Positions 1-6,442 of a DNA stretch of 18,041 nucleotides are shown one piece after another. The first letter of the stretch is position 1, and every line of letters begins with the position of its first letter. A model generated the notes under the pieces. That model made no database searches, was not told the origin of the DNA, and saw nothing but the letters and a program-made list of their open reading frames with translations. The stretch spans positions 1 through 18,041 of the forward strand of contig JBILOY010000030.1 of NCBI GenBank assembly GCA_044374195.1. Reading direction: 5' to 3'. The DNA is from CAIKZY01 sp044374195. GTDB lineage: Bacteria; Actinomycetota; Actinomycetes; S36-B12. The position numbers were made by a program, and so were the translations under genes.

Positions 1-963
1 GATCTCGCTCTCGCGCGAAGTGATCGCGTTCAGCACCACGGTGCGGCTGCGCCGGCGCAGATCGGTAACGCGCTGTGATTCGCGATCGAGCTGCCCGACC
101 ACCACGCGGTGCGCGCGCATGCGCAGCGACGAGACGAGAGCCGCTTGCTCGGCGAGTGACGGAACGATGCGCTTGGCGGCATCGGTGGGGGTCGAGGCGC
201 GAAGATCGGAAACGAAGTCGATGAGCGGTGCATCCTGCTCGTGACCAATAGCGCTGACTACTGGAGTCGTACATGCCGCAACCGCGCGAACAAGAGTCTC
301 GTTACTGAACGGCAGTAGATCCTCGACGCTTCCGCCACCGCGGGCGATGACGATGACGTCGACGTCGGGAAGCGCATCGAGTTCGGCAAGGGCCTCGCTT
401 ACCCCTGACACCGCCTGCACACCCTGCACCGCGACTTCGCGCACCACGAATTGGATCGAAGGCCAGCGCTCGCGCGCATTGACAAGCACGTCGTGCATCG
501 CCGCACTATTGCGACCGCAGATCAATCCGACTCTGCGGGGCAGGAAGGGCAGCGGCTTCTTGCGATCGGCGGCGAACAGGCCCTCGGCGGTCAGCAGCTC
601 GCGCAGGCGTGCGAGTTGAGCGAGGAGCTCACCGAGTCCGACAGCACGAATCTCTTTCGCACGCAGTGACAGCGTGCCGCGACCTGTCCAGAACTCAGGC
701 TTGCCGAACACGATGATGCGCTGGCCCTCAGCGAGTGGCGGCTCTACCGCCCCGATGACTGACACGTCAGCGACGACGGTGATCGACATGTCGACATCTG
801 GGTCACGCAGAGTCAAATAGAGATTGCGTGCACCGGGGCGCCGGCGGAACTCCGCGACTTGGCCATCGACCCAGATGCCGCCGAGCCGACCGATCCAGTC
901 CGAGAGCAGACGCGACACCGTGCGAACAGCAGCTGGGCTCTCGGCACTTGTCTCCAGTGCCAT
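1..963 (-). CDS. xseA: Exodeoxyribonuclease VII large subunit, C-terminal part outside the window
   Basis: Large catalytic subunit of exonuclease VII, which with XseB degrades single-stranded DNA to oligonucleotides in the cytoplasm during repair and recombination. The 321 codons visible from ATG at 963 are open to the left edge, so the 3' end is missing. Residues about 8-105 form the N-terminal OB-fold (segment RNLYLTLRD). The exonuclease VII domain follows from about 125, with the VGLICGRNSAA segment, the RGGGSVEDLLPFSNE motif and the SAIGHEQDAPLIDFVSD segment ending in RASTPTDAA, all typical of XseA. The ATG lies two bases after the stop of the PPOX-type gene upstream, so the two are probably cotranscribed. 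The family is usually 400-450 aa, so about 80-130 residues are outside. xseB is expected just beyond the left edge. The identification is very secure. Confidence 0.96.
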   Translation of the reverse strand, partial: MALETSAESPAAVRTVSRLLSDWIGRLGGIWVDGQVAEFRRRPGARNLYLTLRDPDVDMSITVVADVSVIGAVEPPLAEGQRIIVFGKPEFWTGRGTLSLRAKEIRAVGLGELLAQLARLRELLTAEGLFAADRKKPLPFLPRRVGLICGRNSAAMHDVLVNARERWPSIQFVVREVAVQGVQAVSGVSEALAELDALPDVDVIVIARGGGSVEDLLPFSNETLVRAVAACTTPVVSAIGHEQDAPLIDFVSDLRASTPTDAAKRIVPSLAEQAALVSSLRMRAHRVVVGQLDRESQRVTDLRRRSRTVVLNAITSRESEI

Positions 964-965
964 AG

Positions 966-1415
966 TCAGGCCTGCTTGGGCATGCGCGTGGAGTAATCCC
1001 AGGAGCTGACGCTCAAGTCGGTGATGCGAATGACGACCTCGCTATCAAGTCGTGAGAGCAACCAGGTGCTGAAGTCGCTGGGCTCGGAACCCAGGTACTT
1101 CTCGACCAGGCGAGGCAGCACCTCGCCGGCCGTGCCCTGCTCGATGTGCGCGCGACCCTTGCCCCTGACCCCGCGATAGGGCGGTGCGTCAGCCGAGATC
1201 TCGAATCCCACGTGGGCATCACGATGCAGCCGCTTGGACAGCACCGAGTCATGCTGAGTGCAGCACAGCAACTCGTCGTTCTCGTAGAGGAACCACAGTG
1301 ACTGCACGAGGGGGAAGTGCTTGCCCGAACTAGCCAGGCGGATCGGGATGGCGATGCCGGCGAGGTACTCGGCAATGGCATCTGGGCTCCAGGGGCCGGA
1401 GCGAACGGTGGGCAT
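966..1415 (-). CDS. Pyridoxamine 5'-phosphate oxidase-like (FMN-binding split barrel) protein
   Basis: A 149-aa protein resembling the PPOX/F420-FMN split-barrel superfamily of small flavin- or F420-binding oxidoreductases. What is seen: an N-terminal strand region (IPIRLASSGKHFPLVQSLWF), then FLYENDELLCCTQ, a SKRLHRDAHVGFEI segment, and GVRGKGRAHI, the usual strand order of these barrels; the last third is helical. The substrate cannot be read from the sequence. I start at ATG 1415 because the open frame extends far upstream only as antisense of ispH, whereas homology-like sequence begins at about residue 10 from this ATG. A GAGAAT hexamer lies six bases upstream of it. The gene diverges from ispH across a 69-bp gap and ends two bases before xseA, so it is probably the first gene of an xseA-xseB operon. 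Confidence 0.8.
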   Translation of the reverse strand: MPTVRSGPWSPDAIAEYLAGIAIPIRLASSGKHFPLVQSLWFLYENDELLCCTQHDSVLSKRLHRDAHVGFEISADAPPYRGVRGKGRAHIEQGTAGEVLPRLVEKYLGSEPSDFSTWLLSRLDSEVVIRITDLSVSSWDYSTRMPKQA

Positions 1416-1472
1416 GGCTGCATTCTCGTGCAGGGGGCTGACTGCGGGCGAGTCGAATCGCTCGATACCGCC

Positions 1473-1478
1473 TACGAT
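1473..1478 (+). promoter_or_regulatory. Predicted -10 element of ispH (leaderless start)
   Basis: TACGAT fits the actinobacterial -10 pattern TANNNT and lies six bases before the ispH ATG. No Shine-Dalgarno sequence is visible. A transcript starting about seven bases after the -10 would begin at or next to the ATG. No clear -35 is seen. This is a prediction from spacing only. Confidence 0.45.
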
Positions 1479-1484
1479 TGAGTC

Positions 1485-2444
1485 ATGCCGAACTCGAAGA
1501 AGGTCCTGCTGGCTGCCCCGCGCGGTTACTGCGCCGGCGTCGATCGCGCAGTGGTGACCGTCGAGAAGGCCCTCGAGCTCTATGGCGCCCCGGTATACGT
1601 GCGCAAGCAGATCGTCCACAACAAATACGTGGTCGAGGCCCTTGAGAAGCGCGGAGCGATCTTCGTCGACGAGGTCGAGGAGGTTCCCGAGGGTTCCACC
1701 GTGGTGTTCTCGGCTCACGGGGTTGCCCCGGTCGTGCACGAGGATTCCGCGACTCGCAATCTCAGGGCAATCGACGCCACCTGCCCGCTGGTCACCAAGG
1801 TCCACGCCGAGGCTAAGCGCTTTGCCTCCGAGGGCTACCAGATCATCCTCATCGGTCATGAAGGACACGAAGAGGTCGTCGGCACCATGGGCGAGGCGCC
1901 TGACGTCATGACCTTGGTCGACGGTCCAGCTCACGCTGCCGAGATCGAGATCAAGAATCAAGACAAGCTGATCTGGCTCTCGCAGACCACGCTCTCGGTT
2001 GACGAGACACTTCAGACCGTCGATGCACTGCAGCAGCGCTTCCCGCATCTGATCAGCCCGCCGAGCGATGACATCTGCTACGCAACCCAGAACCGCCAGG
2101 GTGCGGTCAAGACAATCGCGCCGCAGTGCGATGTCGTCATCGTCGTTGGGTCCGGCAACTCGTCAAACTCCGTGCGTTTGGTCGAGGTTGCTCTGGACGC
2201 CGGTGCCAAAGCGTCGTACCGCGTCGACTATGCAGCAGAGCTCGAGGAGTCCTGGCTTGATGGCGTCACCACGGTCGGCCTCACTAGCGGCGCGTCGGTT
2301 CCCGAGATCCTGGTCGAGGAGGTCATCGAGTGGCTTGCCGTTCGTGGGTTCAACGATCTCGAGGAAGTCAGCACCGCTGAAGAGCATCTCGTGTTCGCGC
2401 TGCCGCCTGAGCTTCGCCGCGAGATTAAGGCTGCGAAGAAGTAA
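1485..2444 (+). CDS. ispH: 4-hydroxy-3-methylbut-2-enyl diphosphate reductase IspH/LytB
   Basis: Last enzyme of the MEP isoprenoid pathway. It is a cytoplasmic iron-sulfur protein that converts HMBPP to isopentenyl and dimethylallyl diphosphate, the precursors of menaquinone and polyprenyl carriers. The 319-aa length is normal. The three cluster-binding cysteines are present: C16 in PRGYCAGV, C100 in IDATCPLVTKVH and C198 in DDICYATQNRQ. Substrate-site residues also look intact: H45 (IVHN), H78 (SAHG), H128 and E130 (GHEGHEEVVGTMG), T168 (SQTTLS) and the GSGNSSNS loop. The ATG at 1485 gives the normal N-terminus (KKVLLAAPRGYCAG). It diverges from the PPOX-type gene and converges on the DUF6542-like gene with only 21 bp between stops and no obvious terminator. 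Orientation and neighbours match M. tuberculosis lytB2 (Rv1110) as remembered. Very secure. Confidence 0.98.
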   Translation: MPNSKKVLLAAPRGYCAGVDRAVVTVEKALELYGAPVYVRKQIVHNKYVVEALEKRGAIFVDEVEEVPEGSTVVFSAHGVAPVVHEDSATRNLRAIDATCPLVTKVHAEAKRFASEGYQIILIGHEGHEEVVGTMGEAPDVMTLVDGPAHAAEIEIKNQDKLIWLSQTTLSVDETLQTVDALQQRFPHLISPPSDDICYATQNRQGAVKTIAPQCDVVIVVGSGNSSNSVRLVEVALDAGAKASYRVDYAAELEESWLDGVTTVGLTSGASVPEILVEEVIEWLAVRGFNDLEEVSTAEEHLVFALPPELRREIKAAKK

Positions 2445-2465
2445 GGGCGAAAGGGCGCAGCACCG

Positions 2466-3374
2466 CTAGCCGCGTGCGCGCGAGCGACGCACGATCATCA
2501 CGATCAGAGCGATGATTACCGCCGCGAAGATCCAGAACCAGTTGTTCGCGAACGTGAAGAAGAATTCGACAGCGCGTGTGGTCAAGGATGATCCCGCATT
2601 TCCGAGGTTGAGCTGGCCGACAGTGAGTGCGGCAATCAGCATCGCGAGGGGTGCGGCGAGCACTGGCACGATCGCATCCTCGACCTGCACGCGCAGGGCA
2701 GCGATCACGGTGGCTATGAGCAGGAAGATGCCAGTGAAGGCACCGAGCCCCTCACCGAATGCGAAGGCGTCGATCAGGCCCGCGACTAGTGTCACGACGA
2801 TCACGAACAGATAAGCAGCCATCGAGGTGAAGCCTCCGCCTAGTGAGGGAATGCGCGGAAGCTCGCGACGTGAGGAGCGCTTGCCCTCGGCCTCGTACTC
2901 GACCGGCGGGAGCAATGCGGCAGCGGGTGCTGCAGCAGAGTTGATGGAGATTGGCGCATCCGAGCTTGCCCGATCAGGAGCGGGGGCAGCTGGTGCGACA
3001 GCTGGGGTAAGCGTGCGCAGCTTCGAGGCCTGGTCGGGGCGAATCGCGATGATGGCAGTCGCCGATTCGGCGCGCGAGCTGCGGAACAACCGACCGGTAT
3101 CGCTGGGCTCACGCGGCGCAGCCGGATCGCCGGTGGGAGCAGCAGAAACCGCCGCAGCCGGGGCCACGACCTCGACGACCTCTTCCTTCGCCACAATCCT
3201 CTCGGCGGCAAAGGGTTCGTCGGCCACGAGCTCGATCGCGATGGAATCCTCGAACGAAGGCGCAGCGGGCTCGTAGGAAGGCACCGAAACGGGGGCGTCG
3301 GGCTCATCGGGACGGAACAGGGCCGCGTAGGCCTCGTCCTTTGCCGGATCCAGAGGATCATCCCAATTGCTCAC
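2466..3374 (-). CDS. DUF6542-like integral membrane protein with long disordered N-terminal region
   Basis: A 302-aa protein of unknown function. Residues 1-175 are low-complexity, rich in Ala, Pro, Glu and Asp, and probably disordered and cytoplasmic. Residues 184-204, 212-228, 233-253 and 276-296 are four hydrophobic segments, and the chain ends in a basic tail (RRSRARG). The membrane part, with GAFTGIFLL, a charged loop (RVQVEDAIVPV) and a second hydrophobic hairpin, resembles the actinobacterial DUF6542 domain. The position between ispH and ychF also matches Rv1111c of M. tuberculosis. I use the GTG at 3374 (MSNWDDPLD). It is preceded by TACCGT eight bases upstream and so may be leaderless. 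The region upstream abuts the ychF promoter. Function is unknown; the family assignment is from memory and fairly likely. Confidence 0.8.
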   Translation of the reverse strand: MSNWDDPLDPAKDEAYAALFRPDEPDAPVSVPSYEPAAPSFEDSIAIELVADEPFAAERIVAKEEVVEVVAPAAAVSAAPTGDPAAPREPSDTGRLFRSSRAESATAIIAIRPDQASKLRTLTPAVAPAAPAPDRASSDAPISINSAAAPAAALLPPVEYEAEGKRSSRRELPRIPSLGGGFTSMAAYLFVIVVTLVAGLIDAFAFGEGLGAFTGIFLLIATVIAALRVQVEDAIVPVLAAPLAMLIAALTVGQLNLGNAGSSLTTRAVEFFFTFANNWFWIFAAVIIALIVMIVRRSRARG

Positions 3375-3382
3375 AAGCCCTA

Positions 3383-3388
3383 ACGGTA
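3383..3388 (-). promoter_or_regulatory. Predicted -10 element of the DUF6542-like gene
   Basis: On the minus strand TACCGT (TANNNT) lies eight bases before the GTG start codon at 3374. An AGGG just downstream is too close to the start to be a normal ribosome binding site. Suggests a leaderless transcript; prediction only. Confidence 0.35.
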
Positions 3389-3422
3389 CTCAACCGAGTG
3401 CGTCGAGGAGGCGGGCCACGCC

Positions 3423-3428
3423 TAGGAT
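3423..3428 (+). promoter_or_regulatory. Predicted -10 element of ychF
   Basis: TAGGAT (TANNNT) lies eight bases before the GTG at 3437. The overlapping AGGA could instead act as a ribosome binding site about nine bases from the start, so leaderless and leadered readings both remain possible. Confidence 0.35.
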
Positions 3429-3436
3429 TGCTAGTT

Positions 3437-4510
3437 GTGGCTCTCACTATCGCAATCGTCGGTCTTCCCAATGTCGGCAAGTCGACGCTCTTCAACGCGC
3501 TGACCAAGAACGACGTGCTCGCCGCGAACTACCCGTTCGCGACCATCGAGCCCAACACCGGTGTGGTCGGCGTTCCGGATCCCCGCCTCGCTGAGCTGGC
3601 CAAGATCTTCGGTTCCGAGCGCGAGCTTCCGGCTTCGGTGACCTTCGTCGACATCGCGGGCATCGTGAAGGGCGCGAGCGAGGGTGCGGGTCTTGGCAAC
3701 AAGTTCCTCGCGAACATTCGCGAGTCCGATGCGATCTGCCAGGTGTTGCGCGCATTCAAGGATGACGACGTCGTGCATGTCGAAGGCCGTGTCTCCCCGG
3801 CGGAAGACATGGAGACCATAAATACCGAACTGATCCTCGCCGACATGCAGACCCTCGAGAAGGCGATCCCACGCATCCAGAAGGAAGCGCGCACTGACAA
3901 GAGCAAGGGCGCACAGCTCGCTGCTGCCGAGGAAGCTCAGAAGCTCCTGAACGAAGGCCGCACGATCTTCGCCTCCGGCATTGATCCGGAGCCATTGCGC
4001 GAGCTCTTCTTGCTCACTGCCAAGCCATTCCTCTATGTCATCAATGTCGATGAGGACGAACTCGGTGACGAAGCATTCAAGGAGGCCATGCGCAATCTCG
4101 TCGCGCCGGCCGAGGTTGTCTTCCTCGACGCCAAGCTCGAGGCAGAACTTGTCGAACTCGATGAAGCTGAGGCTCTCGAGTTGTTGCAGTCAGTCGGCCA
4201 GCAGGAGTCGGGCCTCAACGCCCTCGCACGTGTCGGCTTCGCAACGCTTGGCCTGCAGACTTACCTGACCGCAGGCCCCAAGGAATCGCGCGCCTGGACA
4301 ATCCCGATTGGTGCCACAGCACCGGAAGCAGCCGGCGTGATTCACACCGACTTCCAAAAGGGCTTCATCAAGGCTGAGGTTGTCTCCTTCGATGATCTGA
4401 TCGCCAACGGCTCGATGGCTGAGGCAAAGGCCAAGGGCAAGGTGCGGATGGAAGGCAAGGACTACGTGATGGCCGACGGCGACGTAGTCGAGTTCCGCTT
4501 CAACGTCTGA
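3437..4510 (+). CDS. ychF: Redox-regulated ATPase YchF (OBG-family P-loop protein)
   Basis: Cytoplasmic P-loop ATPase of the OBG family. It binds ribosomes and modulates stress responses, and despite its GTPase fold it prefers ATP. With GTG at 3437 the protein is 357 aa, the family's normal size, and begins MALTIAIVGLPNVGKST. Seen: G1 loop GLPNVGKST (9-17), switch/G3 region VDIAGIVKGASEGAGLGNKF (71-90), H114 in the RAF-xxxx-VH segment (hydrophobic-His position of YchF), and NVDE (203-206) in place of the GTP-specific NKxD, which explains ATP use. A coiled-coil insert spans about 130-180 and a C-terminal TGS-like domain about 275-357. The frame is open back to 3341, but that would overlap the divergent DUF6542-like gene and add 32 residues absent from the family. 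It follows the Rv1111c-Rv1112 order. Very secure. Confidence 0.97.
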   Translation: MALTIAIVGLPNVGKSTLFNALTKNDVLAANYPFATIEPNTGVVGVPDPRLAELAKIFGSERELPASVTFVDIAGIVKGASEGAGLGNKFLANIRESDAICQVLRAFKDDDVVHVEGRVSPAEDMETINTELILADMQTLEKAIPRIQKEARTDKSKGAQLAAAEEAQKLLNEGRTIFASGIDPEPLRELFLLTAKPFLYVINVDEDELGDEAFKEAMRNLVAPAEVVFLDAKLEAELVELDEAEALELLQSVGQQESGLNALARVGFATLGLQTYLTAGPKESRAWTIPIGATAPEAAGVIHTDFQKGFIKAEVVSFDDLIANGSMAEAKAKGKVRMEGKDYVMADGDVVEFRFNV

Positions 4511-4557
4511 TCTCACGAGAGAACCCGCGCTTGGGCAGGGGTAATTCCTCCCGGTGC

Positions 4558-4586
4558 TTGCCAGTGAGTTCACGGTGTAGTGAACT
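4558..4586 (+). promoter_or_regulatory. Predicted promoter of the SRPBCC-Nudix cassette
   Basis: TTGCCA (4558-4563), a 17-base spacer and TGAACT (4581-4586) make a plausible -35/-10 pair. The -10 is seven bases from the ATG at 4594, so the transcript may be leaderless; no Shine-Dalgarno sequence is visible. The -10 lies in the right arm of a perfect inverted repeat. Prediction only. Confidence 0.4.
4567..4586. promoter_or_regulatory. Perfect 7-bp inverted repeat, candidate operator
   Basis: AGTTCAC, six bases, then GTGAACT form a perfect 20-bp inverted repeat. It fills the space between the predicted -35 and -10 of the SRPBCC gene and ends seven bases before its ATG. This geometry is typical of a repressor operator (for example a TetR- or MarR-type dimer). 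No regulator gene lies next to it, so any regulator would act from elsewhere. An RNA hairpin is less likely if the transcript is leaderless. Confidence 0.45.
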
Positions 4587-4593
4587 GCGTGTC

Positions 4594-5052
4594 ATGACCG
4601 AACGACTTGAGATCACTCGCGATATCGCTGCTTCACCCGAAGAGGTCTACGCAGCAATCTCCGACATCACCCGAATGGGTGAATGGTCCGAGGAATGCCA
4701 TGCCTGTGAGTGGCATGAAGGATTCAACGGCCCAGTAGTCGGGGCTACCTTCGATGGTCACAACCGCAATGGGGAACACACCTGGACCACGCAGAGCCGG
4801 GTGATCGAAGCCGAGCCAGGTCGATCCTTTGCCTTTGAGTGCACGAGTGAGGGTTTCCACTTCTCCACCTGGGGTTACCGAATCGAACCGACCGAGACCG
4901 GATGCCGAGTCACTGAGTGGAATGACGACCTCCGACCCGAATCCGCATTGGAAGAGATCAAGGCAGTCACAGGCGTCGAGGATCGAACAGGGCGCAATCG
5001 CGACACGATGAGCCTGACCCTGGAACGTCTCGCCGCAACTGTTGAACACTGA
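4594..5052 (+). CDS. SRPBCC (polyketide cyclase/dehydrase-type) family protein
   Basis: A 152-aa protein of the SRPBCC/START-like helix-grip fold, whose members bind hydrophobic ligands in a deep cavity. The N-terminal pattern (EITRDIAASPEEVYAAISD followed by RMGEWSEE) is the classic first strand and helix of the Polyketide_cyc2 group. The strands TWTTQSRVIEAEPGRSFAFEC and TWGYRIEPTETGCRVTEW follow, and there is a C-terminal helix (TMSLTLERLAATVE). Length fits one complete domain. The frame is open back to 4531, but the domain begins right at the ATG at 4594, and the upstream codons overlap the inverted repeat. It is first in a same-strand series, 17 bases before a Nudix gene. The ligand is unknown; the fold assignment is confident. 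Confidence 0.85.
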   Translation: MTERLEITRDIAASPEEVYAAISDITRMGEWSEECHACEWHEGFNGPVVGATFDGHNRNGEHTWTTQSRVIEAEPGRSFAFECTSEGFHFSTWGYRIEPTETGCRVTEWNDDLRPESALEEIKAVTGVEDRTGRNRDTMSLTLERLAATVEH

Positions 5053-5069
5053 ATCGCAGTCGTTGACTA

Positions 5070-5492
5070 ATGGTTCACATGTCAGCGAAGTCAGTCCCTG
5101 ACTTCATCGTCTCCGCAGTCGTGCTTCGTGACGGTGAAGGTCGCATCCTCGTTGTTCGCAAGCGCGGAACGAGCAAGTACATGCTTCCCGGCGGAAAGAT
5201 CGAAGCAGGGGAGTCGCCGGCTCAAGCAGCAGTTCGTGAGCTTCACGAAGAGGTCGGCGCTGAGCTCGAACCCGATTCACTCACGTTTCTGGGGGAGTGG
5301 ACAGCTCCGGCCGCCAATGAGACGGGTCTCACTGTGCACGGCCACATCTTTGAGCATCCCTGGATCGATGGTCTTGCGGTCAGAGCCGAGATCGAGGATC
5401 TCCTCTGGCTGCATCCCGATGAGATGGTCATGCGCGACGACTTGGCCCCGCTACTGGTGACGCGTGTCCTGCCTGCGCTGGCCGATAAGTAG
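5070..5492 (+). CDS. Nudix hydrolase
   Basis: A 140-aa single-domain Nudix hydrolase, a cytoplasmic enzyme cleaving nucleoside diphosphate-linked compounds with divalent metal. The Nudix box GX5EX7REUXEEXGU is complete at residues 42-64: G42, E48, R56-E57-L58, E60-E61, G63. The flanking sequence (VVLRDGEGRILVVRKRG and MLPGGK before; FLGEWTAPAANETG after) fits the mutT-like group, but the substrate cannot be assigned. Two starts are possible, ATG 5070 and ATG 5079; neither has a good ribosome binding site, and translation may be coupled to the SRPBCC gene that ends 17 bases upstream. The Nudix fold is secure. Confidence 0.93.
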   Translation: MVHMSAKSVPDFIVSAVVLRDGEGRILVVRKRGTSKYMLPGGKIEAGESPAQAAVRELHEEVGAELEPDSLTFLGEWTAPAANETGLTVHGHIFEHPWIDGLAVRAEIEDLLWLHPDEMVMRDDLAPLLVTRVLPALADK

Positions 5493-5507
5493 TTCGAGCG
5501 CGGGTAC

Positions 5508-5537
5508 CGTGGGGAATACGAGGTCCCCCGACCCACG
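5508..5537. repeat. Short inverted repeat before the DoxX-like gene
   Basis: CGTGGG (5508-5513) and CCCACG (5532-5537) are inverted copies separated by 18 bases, in the 60-bp gap between the Nudix and DoxX-like genes. An inner GGGG/CCCC pairing is also possible. It could be a weak hairpin or an operator, but in GC-rich DNA it may be chance. Confidence 0.2.
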
Positions 5538-5552
5538 ACGCAAAGAGGTCCC

Positions 5553-5903
5553 ATGAACACCGTCTTCATCGTGCTCGCCACGCTGCTGGGCCTGGTCGCC
5601 ACGTTCTCAGCCTTCGGCAAGTACTCCATGAATCCGAGGGTCGTCGACAATCTCTATGAGCTCGGCCTGAAGAGCCGGCAGATCCGGTTGCTCGGCACCA
5701 TCGAGATTCTGGGCTCGCTCGGTCTGCTCATCGGCATCTGGATTCCGATTCTTGGCAAGCTCGCAGCGATCGGCTTCGTGCTCTACTTTCTTGGCGCAGT
5801 CCTCGCGCATCTTCGCGCGAGGCAGGGTGGCAAGGATCTTCTTCCGGCACTCGTGCTGCTGATCCTGTCGATCATCGTGGCCTTGCTGCAGTTCGCGCGC
5901 TGA
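5553..5903 (+). CDS. DoxX-like small membrane protein
   Basis: A 116-aa integral membrane protein with four predicted hydrophobic helices (about 3-22, 45-64, 68-90 and 96-114). The arrangement resembles DoxX/DoxX_2 proteins: the first helix leads into SAFGKYSMNPRVVDNLYELG, then RLLGTIEILGSLGLLIGIW and a third helix ending in AHLRARQGG. These proteins sit in the cytoplasmic membrane; some members link to thiol or redox stress, but the function of this one is unknown. AGAGG ends four bases before the ATG, a rather short but usable spacing. It is 60 bases after the Nudix gene and 16 before the next SRPBCC gene, so a shared transcript is likely. Confidence 0.8.
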   Translation: MNTVFIVLATLLGLVATFSAFGKYSMNPRVVDNLYELGLKSRQIRLLGTIEILGSLGLLIGIWIPILGKLAAIGFVLYFLGAVLAHLRARQGGKDLLPALVLLILSIIVALLQFAR

Positions 5904-5905
5904 CT

Positions 5906-5911
5906 AAGAGG
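5906..5911 (+). promoter_or_regulatory. Ribosome binding site of the short AHSA1 gene
   Basis: AAGAGG lies eight bases before the ATG at 5920, which supports that start codon. Confidence 0.5.
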
Positions 5912-5919
5912 CTCAAGCG

Positions 5920-6216
5920 ATGAAGGAAGACTTCCTCTACTGCGTCGAGCGTGCGTATCCGTACCCGATCGAGAGATTGTGGGCAGCTTGGACAGACGCT
6001 GCGGAGCTTGAGCAGTGGTACTCGCCGACAGACCTGTCAGTCGTTCCCGGTTCTGTGGTCTCCGACGCCGTGGTGGGCGGCTGGTGGACTGTCGCGGTCG
6101 ACGTCACCTGGGTGCGCTTCAGTCAGTTCGGCGAGCTTCCCGAGGGGCAAGTCGAACAGACGCAGCAGGGCATGGAAAGTTACTTCGATTCACTAGGGGA
6201 GTACCTCGATGACTGA
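5920..6216 (+). CDS. AHSA1/SRPBCC-family protein with shortened core
   Basis: A 98-aa protein that begins and ends like an AHSA1-type SRPBCC protein. Residues 1-57 hold the first strand and helices (YCVERAYPYPIERLWAAWTD, then LEQWYSP) and the GGWWTVAVDV strand. Residues 64-98 hold the closing strand and long C-terminal helix (WVRFSQFGELPEG through MESYFDSLGEYL). Normal members are about 140-150 aa. Here the central strands are missing, with the two ends joined in frame near residue 63. Neither other frame supplies the missing part, so this looks like an in-frame internal deletion rather than a frameshift. Without the core sheet the ligand cavity is unlikely to be normal. It overlaps the DUF4287 gene by eight bases. 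It may be a degenerate gene. Confidence 0.75.
   Translation: MKEDFLYCVERAYPYPIERLWAAWTDAAELEQWYSPTDLSVVPGSVVSDAVVGGWWTVAVDVTWVRFSQFGELPEGQVEQTQQGMESYFDSLGEYLDD
6195..6201 (+). promoter_or_regulatory. Strong ribosome binding site of the DUF4287 gene
   Basis: AGGGGAG lies seven bases before the ATG at 6209, inside the end of the AHSA1-like gene. It fixes the start and indicates translation from the same message. Confidence 0.6.
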
Positions 6217-6418
6217 GAAGGCCACCGGTCCGAAGTCGTACTTCCCCTCGATCGAGAAGAAGTACGGCAAGCCCATCGACTTCTGGATGAAGGAACTGAC
6301 AAAGGTCAAGGGCAAAGCCCACATGGAGCAGGTCGCCTTCCTCAAGGAGACGCACGAGATGGGTCACGGTCACGCGAATGCGGTCGTTGCTGTCTATCGG
6401 GCGGAGTTAGACGGCTGA
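6209..6418 (+). CDS. DUF4287-type small protein
   Basis: A 69-aa cytoplasmic protein. The sequence matches my memory of DUF4287: a KSYFPSIEKKYGKPIDFWM opening, a middle helix (KAHMEQVAFLKETHEM) and the GHGHANAVVAVYR ending. The domain is found alone or fused to other small domains in many bacteria and has no established function. Its first eight bases overlap the end of the AHSA1-like gene (ATG within ATGACTGA), a sign of translational coupling. It ends 24 bp before the convergent orphan gene. Genes of this type are often found beside AHSA1-like proteins, so the pair may work together. Confidence 0.82.
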   Translation: MTEKATGPKSYFPSIEKKYGKPIDFWMKELTKVKGKAHMEQVAFLKETHEMGHGHANAVVAVYRAELDG

Positions 6419-6442
6419 ATTGCTCACGAGTGTCTGCGTAGG

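Noticed and set aside
966..2048. 360-codon minus-strand open frame across ispH
   Set aside because: Only 966-1415 looks like a protein family; the rest is antisense to ispH, and GC-rich codon bias keeps that frame open. I start the gene at 1415.
3341..3436. Longer ychF start at 3341
   Set aside because: It would overlap the divergent DUF6542-like gene and add 32 residues that YchF proteins do not have; GTG 3437 gives the normal N-terminus.
4511..4522. TCTC-N4-GAGA after ychF as a terminator
   Set aside because: A 4-bp stem without a T-run is too weak.
4531..4593. Longer start for the SRPBCC protein
   Set aside because: The extra residues are unlike the family and run through the predicted promoter and inverted repeat.
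5508..5537. CGTGGG/CCCACG as a firm operator or terminator
   Set aside because: The arms are only six bases with an 18-base spacer and no T-run; chance is likely in GC-rich DNA, so it is listed only as a low-confidence repeat.
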